Of a stretch of 64,000 nt of DNA, positions 1 to 8,175 are shown in pieces. The stretch comes from G963669175 sp964648415. GTDB taxonomy: Bacteria; Electryoneota; Electryoneia; Electryoneales; Electryoneaceae. A model generated the notes under the pieces. It was not told where the DNA came from. It searched no databases and saw nothing but the letters and a program-made list of their open reading frames with translations. Position numbers and translations under genes: made by a program. Numbering within the stretch: the first letter of the stretch is position 1; every line of letters starts with the position of its first letter. The stretch spans positions 1-64,000 of the forward strand of contig CAZYOC010000001.1 in the NCBI GenBank assembly GCA_964648415.1, in the 5' to 3' direction.

Positions 1-52
1 GGATCCCAGCCCCCGATCACAACATTCGAGGGCAGGCTCTTCGCTGGGATGA
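1..52. repeat. Dispersed palindrome-ended repeat, copy 1
   Basis: The ends GGATCCCAGC and GCTGGGATGA are inverted copies of each other at 8 of 10 positions. The interior CATTCGAGGGC..GGCTCTTCGCTG is repeated almost exactly at 53246-53270. The family looks like a short non-autonomous palindromic element. It may continue beyond the left edge of the window. Confidence 0.5.
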
Positions 53-216
53 GATACCTCTCACATTCTGCGACAGTCTGGAAGGCGGGAATCCAGTAAG
101 AGCGAAAATTCAAGTATATCAACAAGGCTCATATTGTTGAGAGCGAGTATGAAATGATTAGCTTTTGTTAACTGGTCAGGAATTAAGAATTGAGGGCGGT
201 AGGGCTTTTGGAATCG

Positions 217-251
217 TTCTTAATTCTTAATTCTTAATTCTTAATTCTTAA
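217..251 (+). repeat. Five tandem TTCTTAA heptamers abutting the ffh start
   Basis: Five perfect copies of TTCTTAA occupy 217-251, and the proposed TTG start of ffh follows at once. Seven is not a multiple of three, and the array fills the place where a ribosome-binding site should lie. A change in copy number would therefore move any upstream promoter or initiation signal relative to the start. Confidence 0.8.
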
Positions 252-1592
252 TTGGATCAAGAGTTGTTTGGTGAGCTTCAAGACAAGTTAGACGGTTTTT
301 TCAAGAAGCTTCGCGGCCGGGGCAAGTTGACGGAGAAGGATGTCAAGGAAGCCCTGCGGGAAGTGCGGCGGATTCTGCTCGAAGCCGACGTGAACTTCAA
401 GGTCGCCAAGACTTTTTTGAAGAAAGTCGAAGAGCGCGCCGTCGGCGAGGAGGTGATCAAATCGGTCACTCCCGCGCAGCAGGTGGTCAAGATCCTGCAC
501 GACGAGCTCACCCAACTGCTGGGCGGCAACTGGAGCCAACTGCGCCGCAGCAAAGAGCCGCCCACGGTGTACCTGATGGTGGGCCTGCAGGGCAGCGGAA
601 AGACCACCAGCTCGGGCAAGCTGGCGCTCTACCTGAAGAAGCGCGGCATGCGTCCCCTGCTGGCGGCCTGCGACATGCAGCGCCCCGCGGCCATCGACCA
701 GCTCGAACGAGTGGGCGAACAAGCCGGCGTTGAGGTCGTCGTCGACCGTAGCAGCACACCGTTGAAAGTGGCGCTGGAAGCCAAGCGGAAGGCTTCGGTA
801 GAAGGCCTCGACACGCTGATTGTCGATACCGCAGGCCGGCTGCACGTCGACGAAGCCCTGATGGACGAGCTGTCCGAGATCAAGGAGCAGCTCAAACCGT
901 CGGAAGTGCTGTTCGTGGCGGACGGGATGACCGGGCAGGACGCGGTCAACTCGGCGAAGGCGTTCAACGAACGGCTGGGTGTGTCGGGCGTCGTTCTGAC
1001 GAAGATGGATGGCGACGCGCGCGGCGGCGCGGCGCTCAGTATCCGGGAAGTCACCGGCGAACCGATCCGGTTTGTCGGCGTGGGGGAAAAGCTCGACGAG
1101 ATCGAAGAATTTCACCCTGACCGGATGGCCAACCGTATCCTGGGCATGGGCGACGTGGTGTCGCTGGTGGAAAAAGCTCAGGAGTCGATGGATTTAGAGA
1201 AAACGGTCAAGCTGGCGGACAAGCTGAAGAAGCAGCAGTTTGACCTGGAAGACTTTCTGGATCAACTTCACCAGATCTCCAAGATGGGGCCGGTGGAGAA
1301 CCTCTTGAAGATGATTCCCGGCATGGGAAAGCAGCTCAAGGGGGTCGAGGTGGACCCGAAGGAGATGAAGCATGTGGAGGCGATCATCCTGTCGATGACG
1401 CCGGAAGAGCGCCGCAAGCCGAACATCATCAACGGCAGCCGGCGTAAGCGCATCGCGAAGGGTAGCGGAACCAAAGTGCAGGATGTGAACCGCCTGCTCA
1501 ACCAGTTCCAGCAGATGCAGAAGATGATGAAGAGAATGGGCAAGATGGGCAAGAAAGGAATGCCTGCGGGATTCGGCCCCTTGCCGGGATAG
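252..1592 (+). CDS. ffh: Signal recognition particle GTPase Ffh (SRP54)
   Basis: Ffh binds signal peptides as they leave the ribosome, associates with 4.5S RNA and hands nascent membrane proteins to FtsY. The order is an N-terminal helical bundle (residues 1-100), a G domain with P-loop GLQGSGKTT at 111-119, DTAGR at 192-196 and TKMDGD at 250-255, then a methionine-rich M domain from about 310 with SRRKRIAKGSG for RNA contact. The length of 446 is normal. No ATG is available. TTG at 252 gives MDQELFGEL, and a second TTG at 264 gives MFGEL, which resembles the usual family start. Neither has a good ribosome-binding site because the heptamer array lies there. The gene heads the operon with rpsP, khpA, rimM, trmD and rplS. 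Confidence 0.95.
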   Translation: MDQELFGELQDKLDGFFKKLRGRGKLTEKDVKEALREVRRILLEADVNFKVAKTFLKKVEERAVGEEVIKSVTPAQQVVKILHDELTQLLGGNWSQLRRSKEPPTVYLMVGLQGSGKTTSSGKLALYLKKRGMRPLLAACDMQRPAAIDQLERVGEQAGVEVVVDRSSTPLKVALEAKRKASVEGLDTLIVDTAGRLHVDEALMDELSEIKEQLKPSEVLFVADGMTGQDAVNSAKAFNERLGVSGVVLTKMDGDARGGAALSIREVTGEPIRFVGVGEKLDEIEEFHPDRMANRILGMGDVVSLVEKAQESMDLEKTVKLADKLKKQQFDLEDFLDQLHQISKMGPVENLLKMIPGMGKQLKGVEVDPKEMKHVEAIILSMTPEERRKPNIINGSRRKRIAKGSGTKVQDVNRLLNQFQQMQKMMKRMGKMGKKGMPAGFGPLPG

Positions 1593-1606
1593 AGGAGTAA
1601 ACAGAC

Positions 1607-2530
1607 GTGGCAGTTAAGCTGAGATTGACCCGTTTGGGTCGGAAAAAGCGGCCGTACTACCGGATCGTGGCGTTGGACGGCCGGAAACGGCGTGACGGGA
1701 AGTACCTGGAAAAGATCGGTCTGTATGATCCGCTGAGCCGTCCGGCAAAGGTCGAGATCGACTACGAGCTGGCGTTGAAGTGGCTGAACAATGGCGCGCA
1801 GCCCTCAGACACCGTGCGCAGCCTGTTCCGGCGTGAAGGCGTGATGCTGCGTTGGGACATGACCAAACGCGGCTTCGACGCGGAAAAGATCGAGCAGGCG
1901 GTGGAAGAGTTGCGCCAGCGCCATTACGGCACGCTGAACAAGGAAAAGCCGAAGCCGACCGAGAAGCCGGAATTCGACGCGACCCCGCCGGAACCGGAAG
2001 AAAAACCGGCCAAAAAGGAAGCGAAGAAGGACGACGCGAAGGCCGAAGCCAAGGCTGACGAGAAGAAGGCGGACGAGGCGAAGAAAGAGGACAAGAAGGA
2101 AGACAAGCCCTCTGACGACGCCACGAAGGACGCCAAGCCTGAGGCAAAGGCGGAAGAGAAAAAAGAAGACAAACCCGCCGAAGCCAAGGCTGACGAGAAG
2201 GCCGACGAGAAGAAGGCGGACGAGGCGAAGAAAGAGGACAAGAAGGAAGACAAGCCCTCTGACGACGCCACGAAGGACGCCAAGCCTGAGGCAAAGGCGG
2301 AAGAGAAAAAAGAAGACAAACCCGCCGAAGCCAAGGCTGACGAGAAGGCCGACGAGAAGAAGGCGGACGAGGCGAAGAAAGAGGACAAGAAGGAAGACAA
2401 GCCCTCTGACGACGCCACGAAGGACGCCGGGCCTGAGGTAAAGGCGGAAGAGAAGAAAGAAGAGAAACCCGCCGAAGCCAAGGCTGACGAGAAGGCCGAC
2501 GAGAAGCAGGAAGACAAGAAGGCCGAGTAA
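1607..2530 (+). CDS. rpsP: Ribosomal protein S16 with a long repetitive charged tail
   Basis: Residues 1-85 are an ordinary bacterial S16 (start VKLRLTRLGRKKRPYYRIV), a primary binder of 16S rRNA in the 30S body. The protein goes on to 307 residues, whereas S16 is usually 80-100. From about residue 105 it is almost only K, E, A, D and P, strongly charged and presumably disordered. It is built from three 49-residue tandem units. The start is GTG at 1607, with GAGGAG 9 bases upstream overlapping the ffh stop. Lysine- and alanine-rich S16 extensions are known in some phyla, but internal repetition this recent is unusual. The tail's function is unknown; extra rRNA contact or partner binding are guesses. 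Confidence 0.93.
   Translation: MAVKLRLTRLGRKKRPYYRIVALDGRKRRDGKYLEKIGLYDPLSRPAKVEIDYELALKWLNNGAQPSDTVRSLFRREGVMLRWDMTKRGFDAEKIEQAVEELRQRHYGTLNKEKPKPTEKPEFDATPPEPEEKPAKKEAKKDDAKAEAKADEKKADEAKKEDKKEDKPSDDATKDAKPEAKAEEKKEDKPAEAKADEKADEKKADEAKKEDKKEDKPSDDATKDAKPEAKAEEKKEDKPAEAKADEKADEKKADEAKKEDKKEDKPSDDATKDAGPEVKAEEKKEEKPAEAKADEKADEKQEDKKAE
2057..2497 (+). repeat. Three 147-bp in-frame tandem repeats in the rpsP tail
   Basis: GACGAGAAGAAGGC recurs at 2057, 2204 and 2351, exactly 147 bp (49 codons) apart. By eye, copies 1 and 2 are identical along their full length. Copy 3 carries about five substitutions, for example AAG to GGG and GCA to GTA. A partial fourth start follows. The absence of even silent differences between copies 1 and 2 points to very recent duplication. 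Confidence 0.9.
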
Positions 2531-2536
2531 GCGGTG

Positions 2537-2800
2537 ATGGATGACGCCGCCCTGTTGGCTGACCTGGTCGAGCTTATCGTCAAGCATCTTGTCGAACGCC
2601 CCGAAGAGGTGGGCTCGTCTGCCGAGACCCATGGCGACCGGATTAAAATCCTGGTCAGCGTGGCCGAGGGCGAGCAGGGACGTGTGATCGGCAAAGATGG
2701 CCGTACCATTCACGCCATCCGTCAGATCGCCATGATGGCGGCGGCGCGACGGGGCCGGAGGGTCACGGTGGATCTCGCGAAGGAACCGTCCGATGGCTGA
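2537..2800 (+). CDS. khpA: KH-domain RNA-binding protein KhpA
   Basis: This small protein (87 residues) has a single KH fold with the RNA-contacting loop GKDG near residue 56, inside GRVIGKDGRTIHAIR. KhpA (YlqC) proteins bind RNA, often with KhpB/EloR, and lie between rpsP and rimM in many genomes, as here. GTG at 2534 directly precedes ATG at 2537, so either could initiate. The gene starts 6 bases after the rpsP stop and overlaps rimM by 8 bases (ATGGCTGA), which suggests translational coupling. Nothing is unusual in length or composition. Confidence 0.92.
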   Translation: MDDAALLADLVELIVKHLVERPEEVGSSAETHGDRIKILVSVAEGEQGRVIGKDGRTIHAIRQIAMMAAARRGRRVTVDLAKEPSDG

Positions 2801-3323
2801 ACCGATCTGCCCGCCGGCCGGCCGCCGCTTGTTGATTGGCATTATCGGCCGGGTCCGTGGGCTGCGAGGCGATTTGAAGATCGCGCCGCAAACCTGGGAC
2901 ATCACCCGCTTTGAGGAGCTGGAGGGTGTCTGGGTGGACAAGCCCGACGAACCGCCCCGCTACATGACGTTCAAGCGGATGCGGATCGAGGCCGGTTCGG
3001 TCTTTATCCGGTTCAACGAAGCGCCCCTGCGGGATCTCGCCGCACCCCTCGTGGGAGCGGAGCTGTTTATTGACACCGCCCAGCGGCTCGAGCTGCTCGA
3101 CGATATGTATTACGTGGACGATGTCATCGGCTGCTCGGTCGTTGATGAGGAGCAGGGCGAGATCGGCACGTTGACCGGCGTGATCGACCAGGCCGCGCAG
3201 GACATCTGGCAGGTCGAAGGCGAGCAGGGCGAAGTGCTGATCCCGGTGGTGCGGGAGTTCATCCGTGAGATGGACCTGGAGGCGAAGCGCATTCGTGTCG
3301 CCTTGCCGCCGGGATTGCTGTAG
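2793..3323 (+). CDS. rimM: 16S rRNA processing protein RimM
   Basis: RimM binds S19 and assists maturation of the 30S head. The N-terminal domain opens with GIIGRVRGLRGDLK (about residues 16-29), the family signature. The C-terminal PRC-barrel spans about 100-175 with YYVDDVIGC, IGTLTGV and the closing IPVVREFI. At 176 residues it has normal length. The start ATG overlaps the end of khpA, so the two are probably co-translated. A 274-base spacer with several palindromes separates it from trmD, which may be a processing point inside the operon. Confidence 0.95.
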   Translation: MAEPICPPAGRRLLIGIIGRVRGLRGDLKIAPQTWDITRFEELEGVWVDKPDEPPRYMTFKRMRIEAGSVFIRFNEAPLRDLAAPLVGAELFIDTAQRLELLDDMYYVDDVIGCSVVDEEQGEIGTLTGVIDQAAQDIWQVEGEQGEVLIPVVREFIREMDLEAKRIRVALPPGLL

Positions 3324-3410
3324 CCCGAACATGCTTGCCCGGGGATGAACTGAAGTGTCGGGCCAAATTTGTCTGTCAACTTGAGCACATGGCCGGTGGG
3401 CCGAGGTGTC

Positions 3411-3430
3411 ATTCCTGCGAAAGCAGGAAT
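3411..3430. repeat. Short palindrome ATTCCTGC-GAAA-GCAGGAAT
   Basis: This is a perfect 8-bp inverted repeat closed by a GAAA tetraloop and followed by CCAG. The identical element occurs at 48046-48065. A variant with both arms changed is at 53154-53173. It is the common 'GTCATTCC..GGAATCC' class of intergenic palindrome seen in many bacterial genomes. Confidence 0.75.
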
Positions 3431-3442
3431 CCAGAAGTGCAG

Positions 3443-3462
3443 GACCGGCGCCCTCGCCGGTC
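3443..3462. repeat. Palindrome GACCGGCG-CCCT-CGCCGGTC
   Basis: A perfect 8-bp stem encloses a CCCT loop. A related copy with a compensating change in both arms (GACCGACG/CGTCGGTC) and the same loop lies at 4829-4848. Confidence 0.65.
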
Positions 3463-3480
3463 GAGTGACTATTGATGGTC

Positions 3481-3564
3481 CTGTCAGATCGTGAACGAAG
3501 TGGAGATCTGACAGCGCTGAGTTTCTGTGTCAGGTCTCCGCAAACAACGCTAACGACCTGACAC
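3481..3564. repeat. Two adjacent inverted repeats before trmD
   Basis: CTGTCAGATC (3481-3490) pairs with GATCTGACAG (3505-3514). GTGTCAGGTC (3527-3536) pairs with GACCTGACAC (3555-3564). The two 10-bp stems share the core TGTCAG-TC, so they may be diverged copies. They lie 33 bases before trmD in the same operon and could form mRNA hairpins, but no T tract follows. Confidence 0.6.
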
Positions 3565-3597
3565 GACTGTAGAAACAAACGAAGGGAACCAGAGCCC

Positions 3598-4302
3598 ATG
3601 CGGATTGAAATCGTGACTCTGTTTCCCGACGGCGTCCGCGCCATGCTGAACGAGTCGATGACCGCTCGCGCGCAACGGTTCGGCGTGGCGGACATCGAGG
3701 TAATCAACCTGCGGGACTTCGCCACCGACAAGCACAAGACGGTGGACGATAAACCGTTCGGCGGCGGACCCGGCATGGTATTGAAAGCGCAGCCGATGGC
3801 GGATGCGTTGCGCTATTTGAAAGACCAGCGTCCCGAACCGCAGCCCCTGGTGCTGTACACGAGCCCGCAGGGCGATATGTTCGACCAGGCGATAGCGGAG
3901 GAGCTGGCGACCCACGAGCGGATCATCCTGCTCTGCGGCCATTACAAGGGCCTCGACCAGCGTGCGATTGACACGCTGGTGGACCGGGAAGTCAGCATCG
4001 GCGACTACATCCTGACCGGCGGCGAGCCGGCGGCGGCGGTGATCACCGATGCGGTGGTGCGGCTCCTGCCGGGCGTGTTGCACGATCCGGAGTCGGCCGA
4101 GGGCGACAGCTTTACCCGTGGCCTGCTGGACCATCCGCATTACACCCAGCCCCAGGAATGGGAGGGGCTGACGGTCCCGGAGGTGCTGGTCAGCGGCCAT
4201 CACGCGAAGATCGACGAGTGGCGGTTGGCGCAGGCGGAGGAGCGAACGAAAGCGTTGCGGCCCGAGCTGTACGAGCGGTGGTGCTTGAAAAACAGGAAGT
4301 AA
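3598..4302 (+). CDS. trmD: tRNA (guanine37-N1)-methyltransferase TrmD
   Basis: TrmD methylates G37 next to the anticodon using S-adenosylmethionine and so prevents +1 frameshifting. It is a SPOUT methyltransferase with a trefoil knot: GGGPGMV at about 55-61, CGHYKGLDQR at 113-122 and SIGDYILTGGE at 133-143. By comparison with characterised TrmD, R155 in DAVVRLLPGVL and D180 in GLLDHPHYTQP should be the catalytic arginine and aspartate. The length of 234 is typical. AAGGGA about 10 bases before ATG serves as ribosome-binding site. Confidence 0.96.
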   Translation: MRIEIVTLFPDGVRAMLNESMTARAQRFGVADIEVINLRDFATDKHKTVDDKPFGGGPGMVLKAQPMADALRYLKDQRPEPQPLVLYTSPQGDMFDQAIAEELATHERIILLCGHYKGLDQRAIDTLVDREVSIGDYILTGGEPAAAVITDAVVRLLPGVLHDPESAEGDSFTRGLLDHPHYTQPQEWEGLTVPEVLVSGHHAKIDEWRLAQAEERTKALRPELYERWCLKNRK

Positions 4303-4303
4303 A

Positions 4304-4322
4304 GAGAGCGGACGAGGCTCTC
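4304..4322 (+). promoter_or_regulatory. Hairpin just after the trmD stop, in the rplS leader
   Basis: GAGAGC (4304-4309) pairs with GCTCTC (4317-4322) around GGACGAG. There is no T run, so it is not a clear terminator. It stands at the 5' side of the 101-base trmD-rplS spacer and could tune readthrough or L19 expression. This is speculative. Confidence 0.25.
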
Positions 4323-4403
4323 GTTTGCAGATAGTTGTAGCATCTGGCGGTGTAGTTGCATACATTGGCGCGTTCTACGAAAACCTAACGATACGGTGTA
4401 GTC

Positions 4404-4760
4404 ATGTCGGACCAGATCATTCAAGAACTGAACCGCCGGGACCTGAAGGACGATCTCCCTGAATTCGGCCCTGGCGATACGGTAGATGTTCATGTGCGGA
4501 TTGTGGAAGGCGGCAAGGAACGCATCCAGGTGTTCCGCGGCACGGTGATTTCCCGCAAGGGCGGGAAGACCGGCAACGCGAGCTTCACGGTACGCAAGGT
4601 GTCGAGCGGGATTGGCGTGGAACGTGTGTTCCCGTTGCACTCCCCTTCCATCGCCAAGATCGAACGGCTGCGGGAAGGCCGCGTCCGTCGCGCCAAGATC
4701 TACTACCTGCGCGACCGGATCGGCAAGGCGGCGCGGATCAAGGACCGGAATCGGGTGTAG
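4404..4760 (+). CDS. rplS: Ribosomal protein L19
   Basis: L19 sits at the 30S-50S interface and helps form the bridge near the A site. The 118-residue product is collinear with the family: an SH3-like barrel with GDTVDVHVRIVEGGKERIQ, FRGTVISRKG and the C-terminal VERVFPLHSPSI..RRAKIYYLRDR block. It closes the conserved operon. No purine-rich site stands directly before the ATG (GGTGTAGTC), so initiation may be weak or depend on the leader. Confidence 0.96.
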   Translation: MSDQIIQELNRRDLKDDLPEFGPGDTVDVHVRIVEGGKERIQVFRGTVISRKGGKTGNASFTVRKVSSGIGVERVFPLHSPSIAKIERLREGRVRRAKIYYLRDRIGKAARIKDRNRV

Positions 4761-4828
4761 TTGGCGGTCGGATGCAACTGGCGGTCGGCAGGATGAACGC
4801 CCGCTTCTATCACATTCAACAAGTTTAG

Positions 4829-4876
4829 GACCGACGCCCTCGTCGGTCGCAGCGTAGCACGGGCGTCCCGCCCGTG
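4829..4876. repeat. Two adjacent palindromes downstream of rplS
   Basis: GACCGACG-CCCT-CGTCGGTC occupies 4829-4848 and CACGGGCG-TCC-CGCCCGTG occupies 4858-4876. The first matches the element at 3443-3462 with compensating changes. The second is a different, widespread GC-rich palindrome type. They lie between convergent genes. Confidence 0.65.
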
Positions 4877-4932
4877 GGATGAAACCCGAGAGCCAGCTCT
4901 CTGGTCCGCATCTACAGAGTCAGACACAGATC

Positions 4933-4962
4933 AAGCCTGCTTCCCCGTAGGGAGGCAGGCTT
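4933..4962. terminator. Bidirectional terminator-like hairpin between convergent genes
   Basis: AAGCCTGCTTCC pairs with GGAGGCAGGCTT around CCGTAG, a 12-bp stem with one G:U or A:C wobble. It sits between the end of rplS (plus strand) and the end of the gene at 5011 (minus strand). The following TTGTTGTAT is only moderately T-rich. Confidence 0.6.
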
Positions 4963-5010
4963 GTTGTATGAGGCGCACGTGTGTCTGCTCCCCTCCGTTT
5001 TCTCCCCCGC

Positions 5011-8000
5011 TCACTTGATCAGGAAGCATTTCCGGATGGCGACTTCACCTCCGGCCTCAAGTTTGAAGAAGTAGATACCTGAAGCGAACGATCCGGCGGA
5101 AGCATCCCAGGACACTTCATGTCGTCCCGCATTCACCTTTGTATTGATCAACGTCTCCACCTCACGTCCCAGGATATCCACGACAGTCAACGTCACCCTT
5201 GCTGCGTGTGGAAGGCCGAACGCGATCCGGGTAGAGGGGTTGAACGGGTTAGGGTAGGCGGATTCCAGGGTAAACTCAGATGCTGATGGATCGGTTTCAT
5301 TCACAGATGAGGTCCGGATAGTATCAAAATACGCCTGTGCATAGATGCTCTCATAATCGTACCACCGAAAGGCCGGTGTAAACCCGCTCCAGGCGACCAG
5401 CAGACTGTTGTCCGCCATGGGAACGGCATCGAGCACGGGATGGTCCCAGCTGGTAGCATGATAGGGCTGCTGGGTTACATAGCTCGATATCAGGGTGGGC
5501 TGGGAAACATAGGCGGAATCCTCAGTTTCATGTTCAGCGATCACGTGAACCCACTGCGCCGCTGAATACTTCGTGCTGTCACGATCCACCCAGACACAAT
5601 ACACCCCACCATCTCCATCATCGACCAGGACTGGATTGGCCGAATGTTGCCTGAATCCGTCTGAGATTGGGATGTCAACCTCATACACCAGGGTTATGCC
5701 ACTGTAGTCATATTTCTTGATGGTCATTCCATTTGCACTCGCACCCAGCATCCAGAAATCTGTCCCGCTCTGGCAGCCGGCCACTTTCCAGAGGTTAGGA
5801 TTCGGGTCCTCGATTTCACCTAGTGCGATGTCGGGAATGCCATACCCATCCGCAAAGTAACGAAGACCATCCCGTGTTAATCGCTTGGATGTAATAGCAG
5901 CCCACTGATTGTTTGCGCAAGCAAAAAAAAGGAATACCACTTCATCCTCTCGTGTAGGGACAGCGATGAAGGGGTCGGTTGAATCTGAGCTTTCTGCTAA
6001 ATATTCCGGCTCCTCCCATTGCATTTCGCCATTTTCATCGAACAGGTAGGCGAAATAGCCTGTTTCAGCGCGGGGGGGATTGAAATCAGCGATGATCGCC
6101 AGGACCGCATTGTCATCAAATGTGTGCAGGAAACTCCTCACCGGGTAGCAGGTTCCGTTACCAAAAGGCACTCCCGGCTCACCACCCGTTGTCCACAATG
6201 GCTCACCGGAAGCACTGAAGCGCTGCAGCACCTTGGTGGAATTGTCCACATTGCTGCCCCGCTGGTAGAGGATATACCCTCCTCCATCGGAGTGGGGCGA
6301 CATCGCCATATAGCTGGGCCAGTTGGGCAGCGTTTCGTCCAGTAACGCGCCTGTTTCGCCAAACAGCAACTCCCCATTTTCGTCTACCTTCTGCACACGG
6401 AGATCGGTTACCTGGTGATCGCCATCGTGGTTGATGATCCCGGCCAGCACTCCCCCATTTCCATCCGCAACGAGGTCATAGTGCTTGCAGAACAGGGCGT
6501 GGTCCATTTCCGTCATATACGCGTCATCATCCAAAAGCGGGATACCATTGGCTTCCCACAGGGGGGAACCGTCAGCCGGGTTCAGTTTCTGGAGATAGGG
6601 AATCGTGCGAGACCCATGGACTGTATACGTTCTGTTGCGATTGTCTTTCCAGCCAACGTACAGGTTACCGTCAGAATTGACTACTTGAGGAGTAACAGCA
6701 GCGAAATCAACCCCGTGATTGAGGATGACCGGCTCGTCGCAGCAGACCTCACCCTCTCTGGTCACGACCTGGAACTTGATCTTGCTCTCCTTATCGCCTG
6801 TTTCCAGCCAGGCGACTCCGATATGCTCTTGATCCATCATCGAGAGAGCCAGCGTCAGTTTATTGGTGAGGTCTTCAGCGATTACCACGCCTGCGGAATC
6901 TTCCCACATGCCTCCCTCAGATCCAACTTTCTGAAGGTGCAACACCTCATAGAAATCAGTGTCGGGTTCGCCGGCATTGATCCTGTACATGGAAGTACGC
7001 AGGTGAAAGAATCCACCAGACGGATCCTGCAGAAAGACCGGTCGAAAGGTGTCCTCATGCAAATCAGGAAAGATGCTCATCCCGCCATCCGGTTCCCATT
7101 CGGGTACAAGGCTCTGTGGTGCAATGGAATAGCGTTGCGCAACCAGGGTTGTCCAATCTGGTGGCGAGCTGTTCATGGATACGATTACATCATCGTCAAA
7201 CTCACCGTCCCCGGCATGGAAAACCTGGTTGCAGAGACGGTTTTCACCGAATTCACAATCCTCCAAGCTATATGTACCATCCGCATTGATCACATCCATC
7301 ATATTGCTGTTTGGCTGGCCCTGTTGACCACGAATCACAACACACTTGTTATCAGGAGTGAACGTAAAGCTTCGCATGCCGGACCGGTTTACAGAACCGC
7401 CCCATTGACTCTCTCCGGAGGAATCAATCCAGTTGAGAAGGCTGGTCAAGTCACACCATCCAATGATGGCGCCCCCGGCATTGTCACCCATCAACTTTAT
7501 ACGATTTTCATTTTGAAACGTGTAGGGTGAATAGTTCTCAAAAGCGCAGATGCCATTGTCTGTCCATTGAGACTCCCCGGCACTGTTCATCCGTTGAAGA
7601 TAGACGTTCGAAGGCCCGTAGAAGCTATTCCCCTCAACATGATCATAGTCGCGGTAATCGCACCAGGCGATAATGGCACCACCGTCACCGTCGGGTATGA
7701 TTTCTGGTATGTATTGATAGCCCTCAGCGTTGCAGATGACCAACCCGTCCTGCCATTGGAGGGTACCGTCGGATGTGATTCTCTGTATGTGAATATCATT
7801 TTCCCAGGGTGCGTCTCCTTCCTGTTCCCATACGATGGTCCAGGTATCTTCCCCTGTGTATGCTACGGTCGGGTTTAGCTTGTGGGCGTCGGCACTCGAG
7901 AGCAGAATACCCTCAGATTGCCAATAAGTGACACCCTGGTTGTCAACGAGTTGAGCACGGATATCCAGGTAGGCATTTCGAGAACGGTCAAGCCAGACTA

Positions 8001-8175
8001 CAAGGGCATGTCCCTGTCCATTCCCTGTGATTGACAGGCCGTGTTCGGGATAGAATTTTTCCTGACGCAGGTCCACACCAGTATCTGGATGCCACAGCGA
8101 GTATTCCGCATACAAACCGGTAGAAAAGCACAGAGTAAGGATGGAAACGAGGGAGAGCCGGGCCAGCACATGCAT
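5011..8175 (-). CDS. Exported beta-propeller-like protein with type IX-like sorting domain
   Basis: The start is set at ATG 8175, giving a signal peptide of about 23 residues (HVLARLSLVSILTLCFSTGLYA, then EYSLW). GGAG lies about 7 bases upstream; the frame stays open for 47 further codons, which look non-coding. The 1,054-residue product has repeated modules of the form 'LQR-x-x-x-x-G-E-x-x-W-x-x-x-G', for example LQRMNSAGESQW and LQRFSASGEPLW, interspersed with WLD/AWCDY strands. This is consistent with a beta-propeller or similar all-beta repeat. The last 80 residues are a sorting domain: PNPFNPSTRIAF, VDILGREV, GIYFFKLEAG, final FLIK. Substrate and role are unknown; it is presumably surface-attached or released. 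Confidence 0.85.
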   Translation of the reverse strand: MHVLARLSLVSILTLCFSTGLYAEYSLWHPDTGVDLRQEKFYPEHGLSITGNGQGHALVVWLDRSRNAYLDIRAQLVDNQGVTYWQSEGILLSSADAHKLNPTVAYTGEDTWTIVWEQEGDAPWENDIHIQRITSDGTLQWQDGLVICNAEGYQYIPEIIPDGDGGAIIAWCDYRDYDHVEGNSFYGPSNVYLQRMNSAGESQWTDNGICAFENYSPYTFQNENRIKLMGDNAGGAIIGWCDLTSLLNWIDSSGESQWGGSVNRSGMRSFTFTPDNKCVVIRGQQGQPNSNMMDVINADGTYSLEDCEFGENRLCNQVFHAGDGEFDDDVIVSMNSSPPDWTTLVAQRYSIAPQSLVPEWEPDGGMSIFPDLHEDTFRPVFLQDPSGGFFHLRTSMYRINAGEPDTDFYEVLHLQKVGSEGGMWEDSAGVVIAEDLTNKLTLALSMMDQEHIGVAWLETGDKESKIKFQVVTREGEVCCDEPVILNHGVDFAAVTPQVVNSDGNLYVGWKDNRNRTYTVHGSRTIPYLQKLNPADGSPLWEANGIPLLDDDAYMTEMDHALFCKHYDLVADGNGGVLAGIINHDGDHQVTDLRVQKVDENGELLFGETGALLDETLPNWPSYMAMSPHSDGGGYILYQRGSNVDNSTKVLQRFSASGEPLWTTGGEPGVPFGNGTCYPVRSFLHTFDDNAVLAIIADFNPPRAETGYFAYLFDENGEMQWEEPEYLAESSDSTDPFIAVPTREDEVVFLFFACANNQWAAITSKRLTRDGLRYFADGYGIPDIALGEIEDPNPNLWKVAGCQSGTDFWMLGASANGMTIKKYDYSGITLVYEVDIPISDGFRQHSANPVLVDDGDGGVYCVWVDRDSTKYSAAQWVHVIAEHETEDSAYVSQPTLISSYVTQQPYHATSWDHPVLDAVPMADNSLLVAWSGFTPAFRWYDYESIYAQAYFDTIRTSSVNETDPSASEFTLESAYPNPFNPSTRIAFGLPHAARVTLTVVDILGREVETLINTKVNAGRHEVSWDASAGSFASGIYFFKLEAGGEVAIRKCFLIK

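Larger units (their letters stand above)
1..251. other. Region upstream of ffh: palindromic repeat and heptamer array
   Basis: There is no gene here. The first 52 bases are a dispersed palindrome-like element that recurs near 53226. Bases 217-251 are five heptamers that abut the ffh start. Between them the DNA is AT-richer than the genes and shows no promoter I would defend. An AATTAAGAATTG stretch at 181-192 is complementary to the heptamer units and could fold onto them. Confidence 0.6.

Noticed and set aside
1805..2941. 378-codon minus-strand frame with Leu/Val-rich repeats
   Set aside because: It is antisense to the rpsP tail; the apparent hydrophobic repeats are just the complement of Lys/Glu codons.
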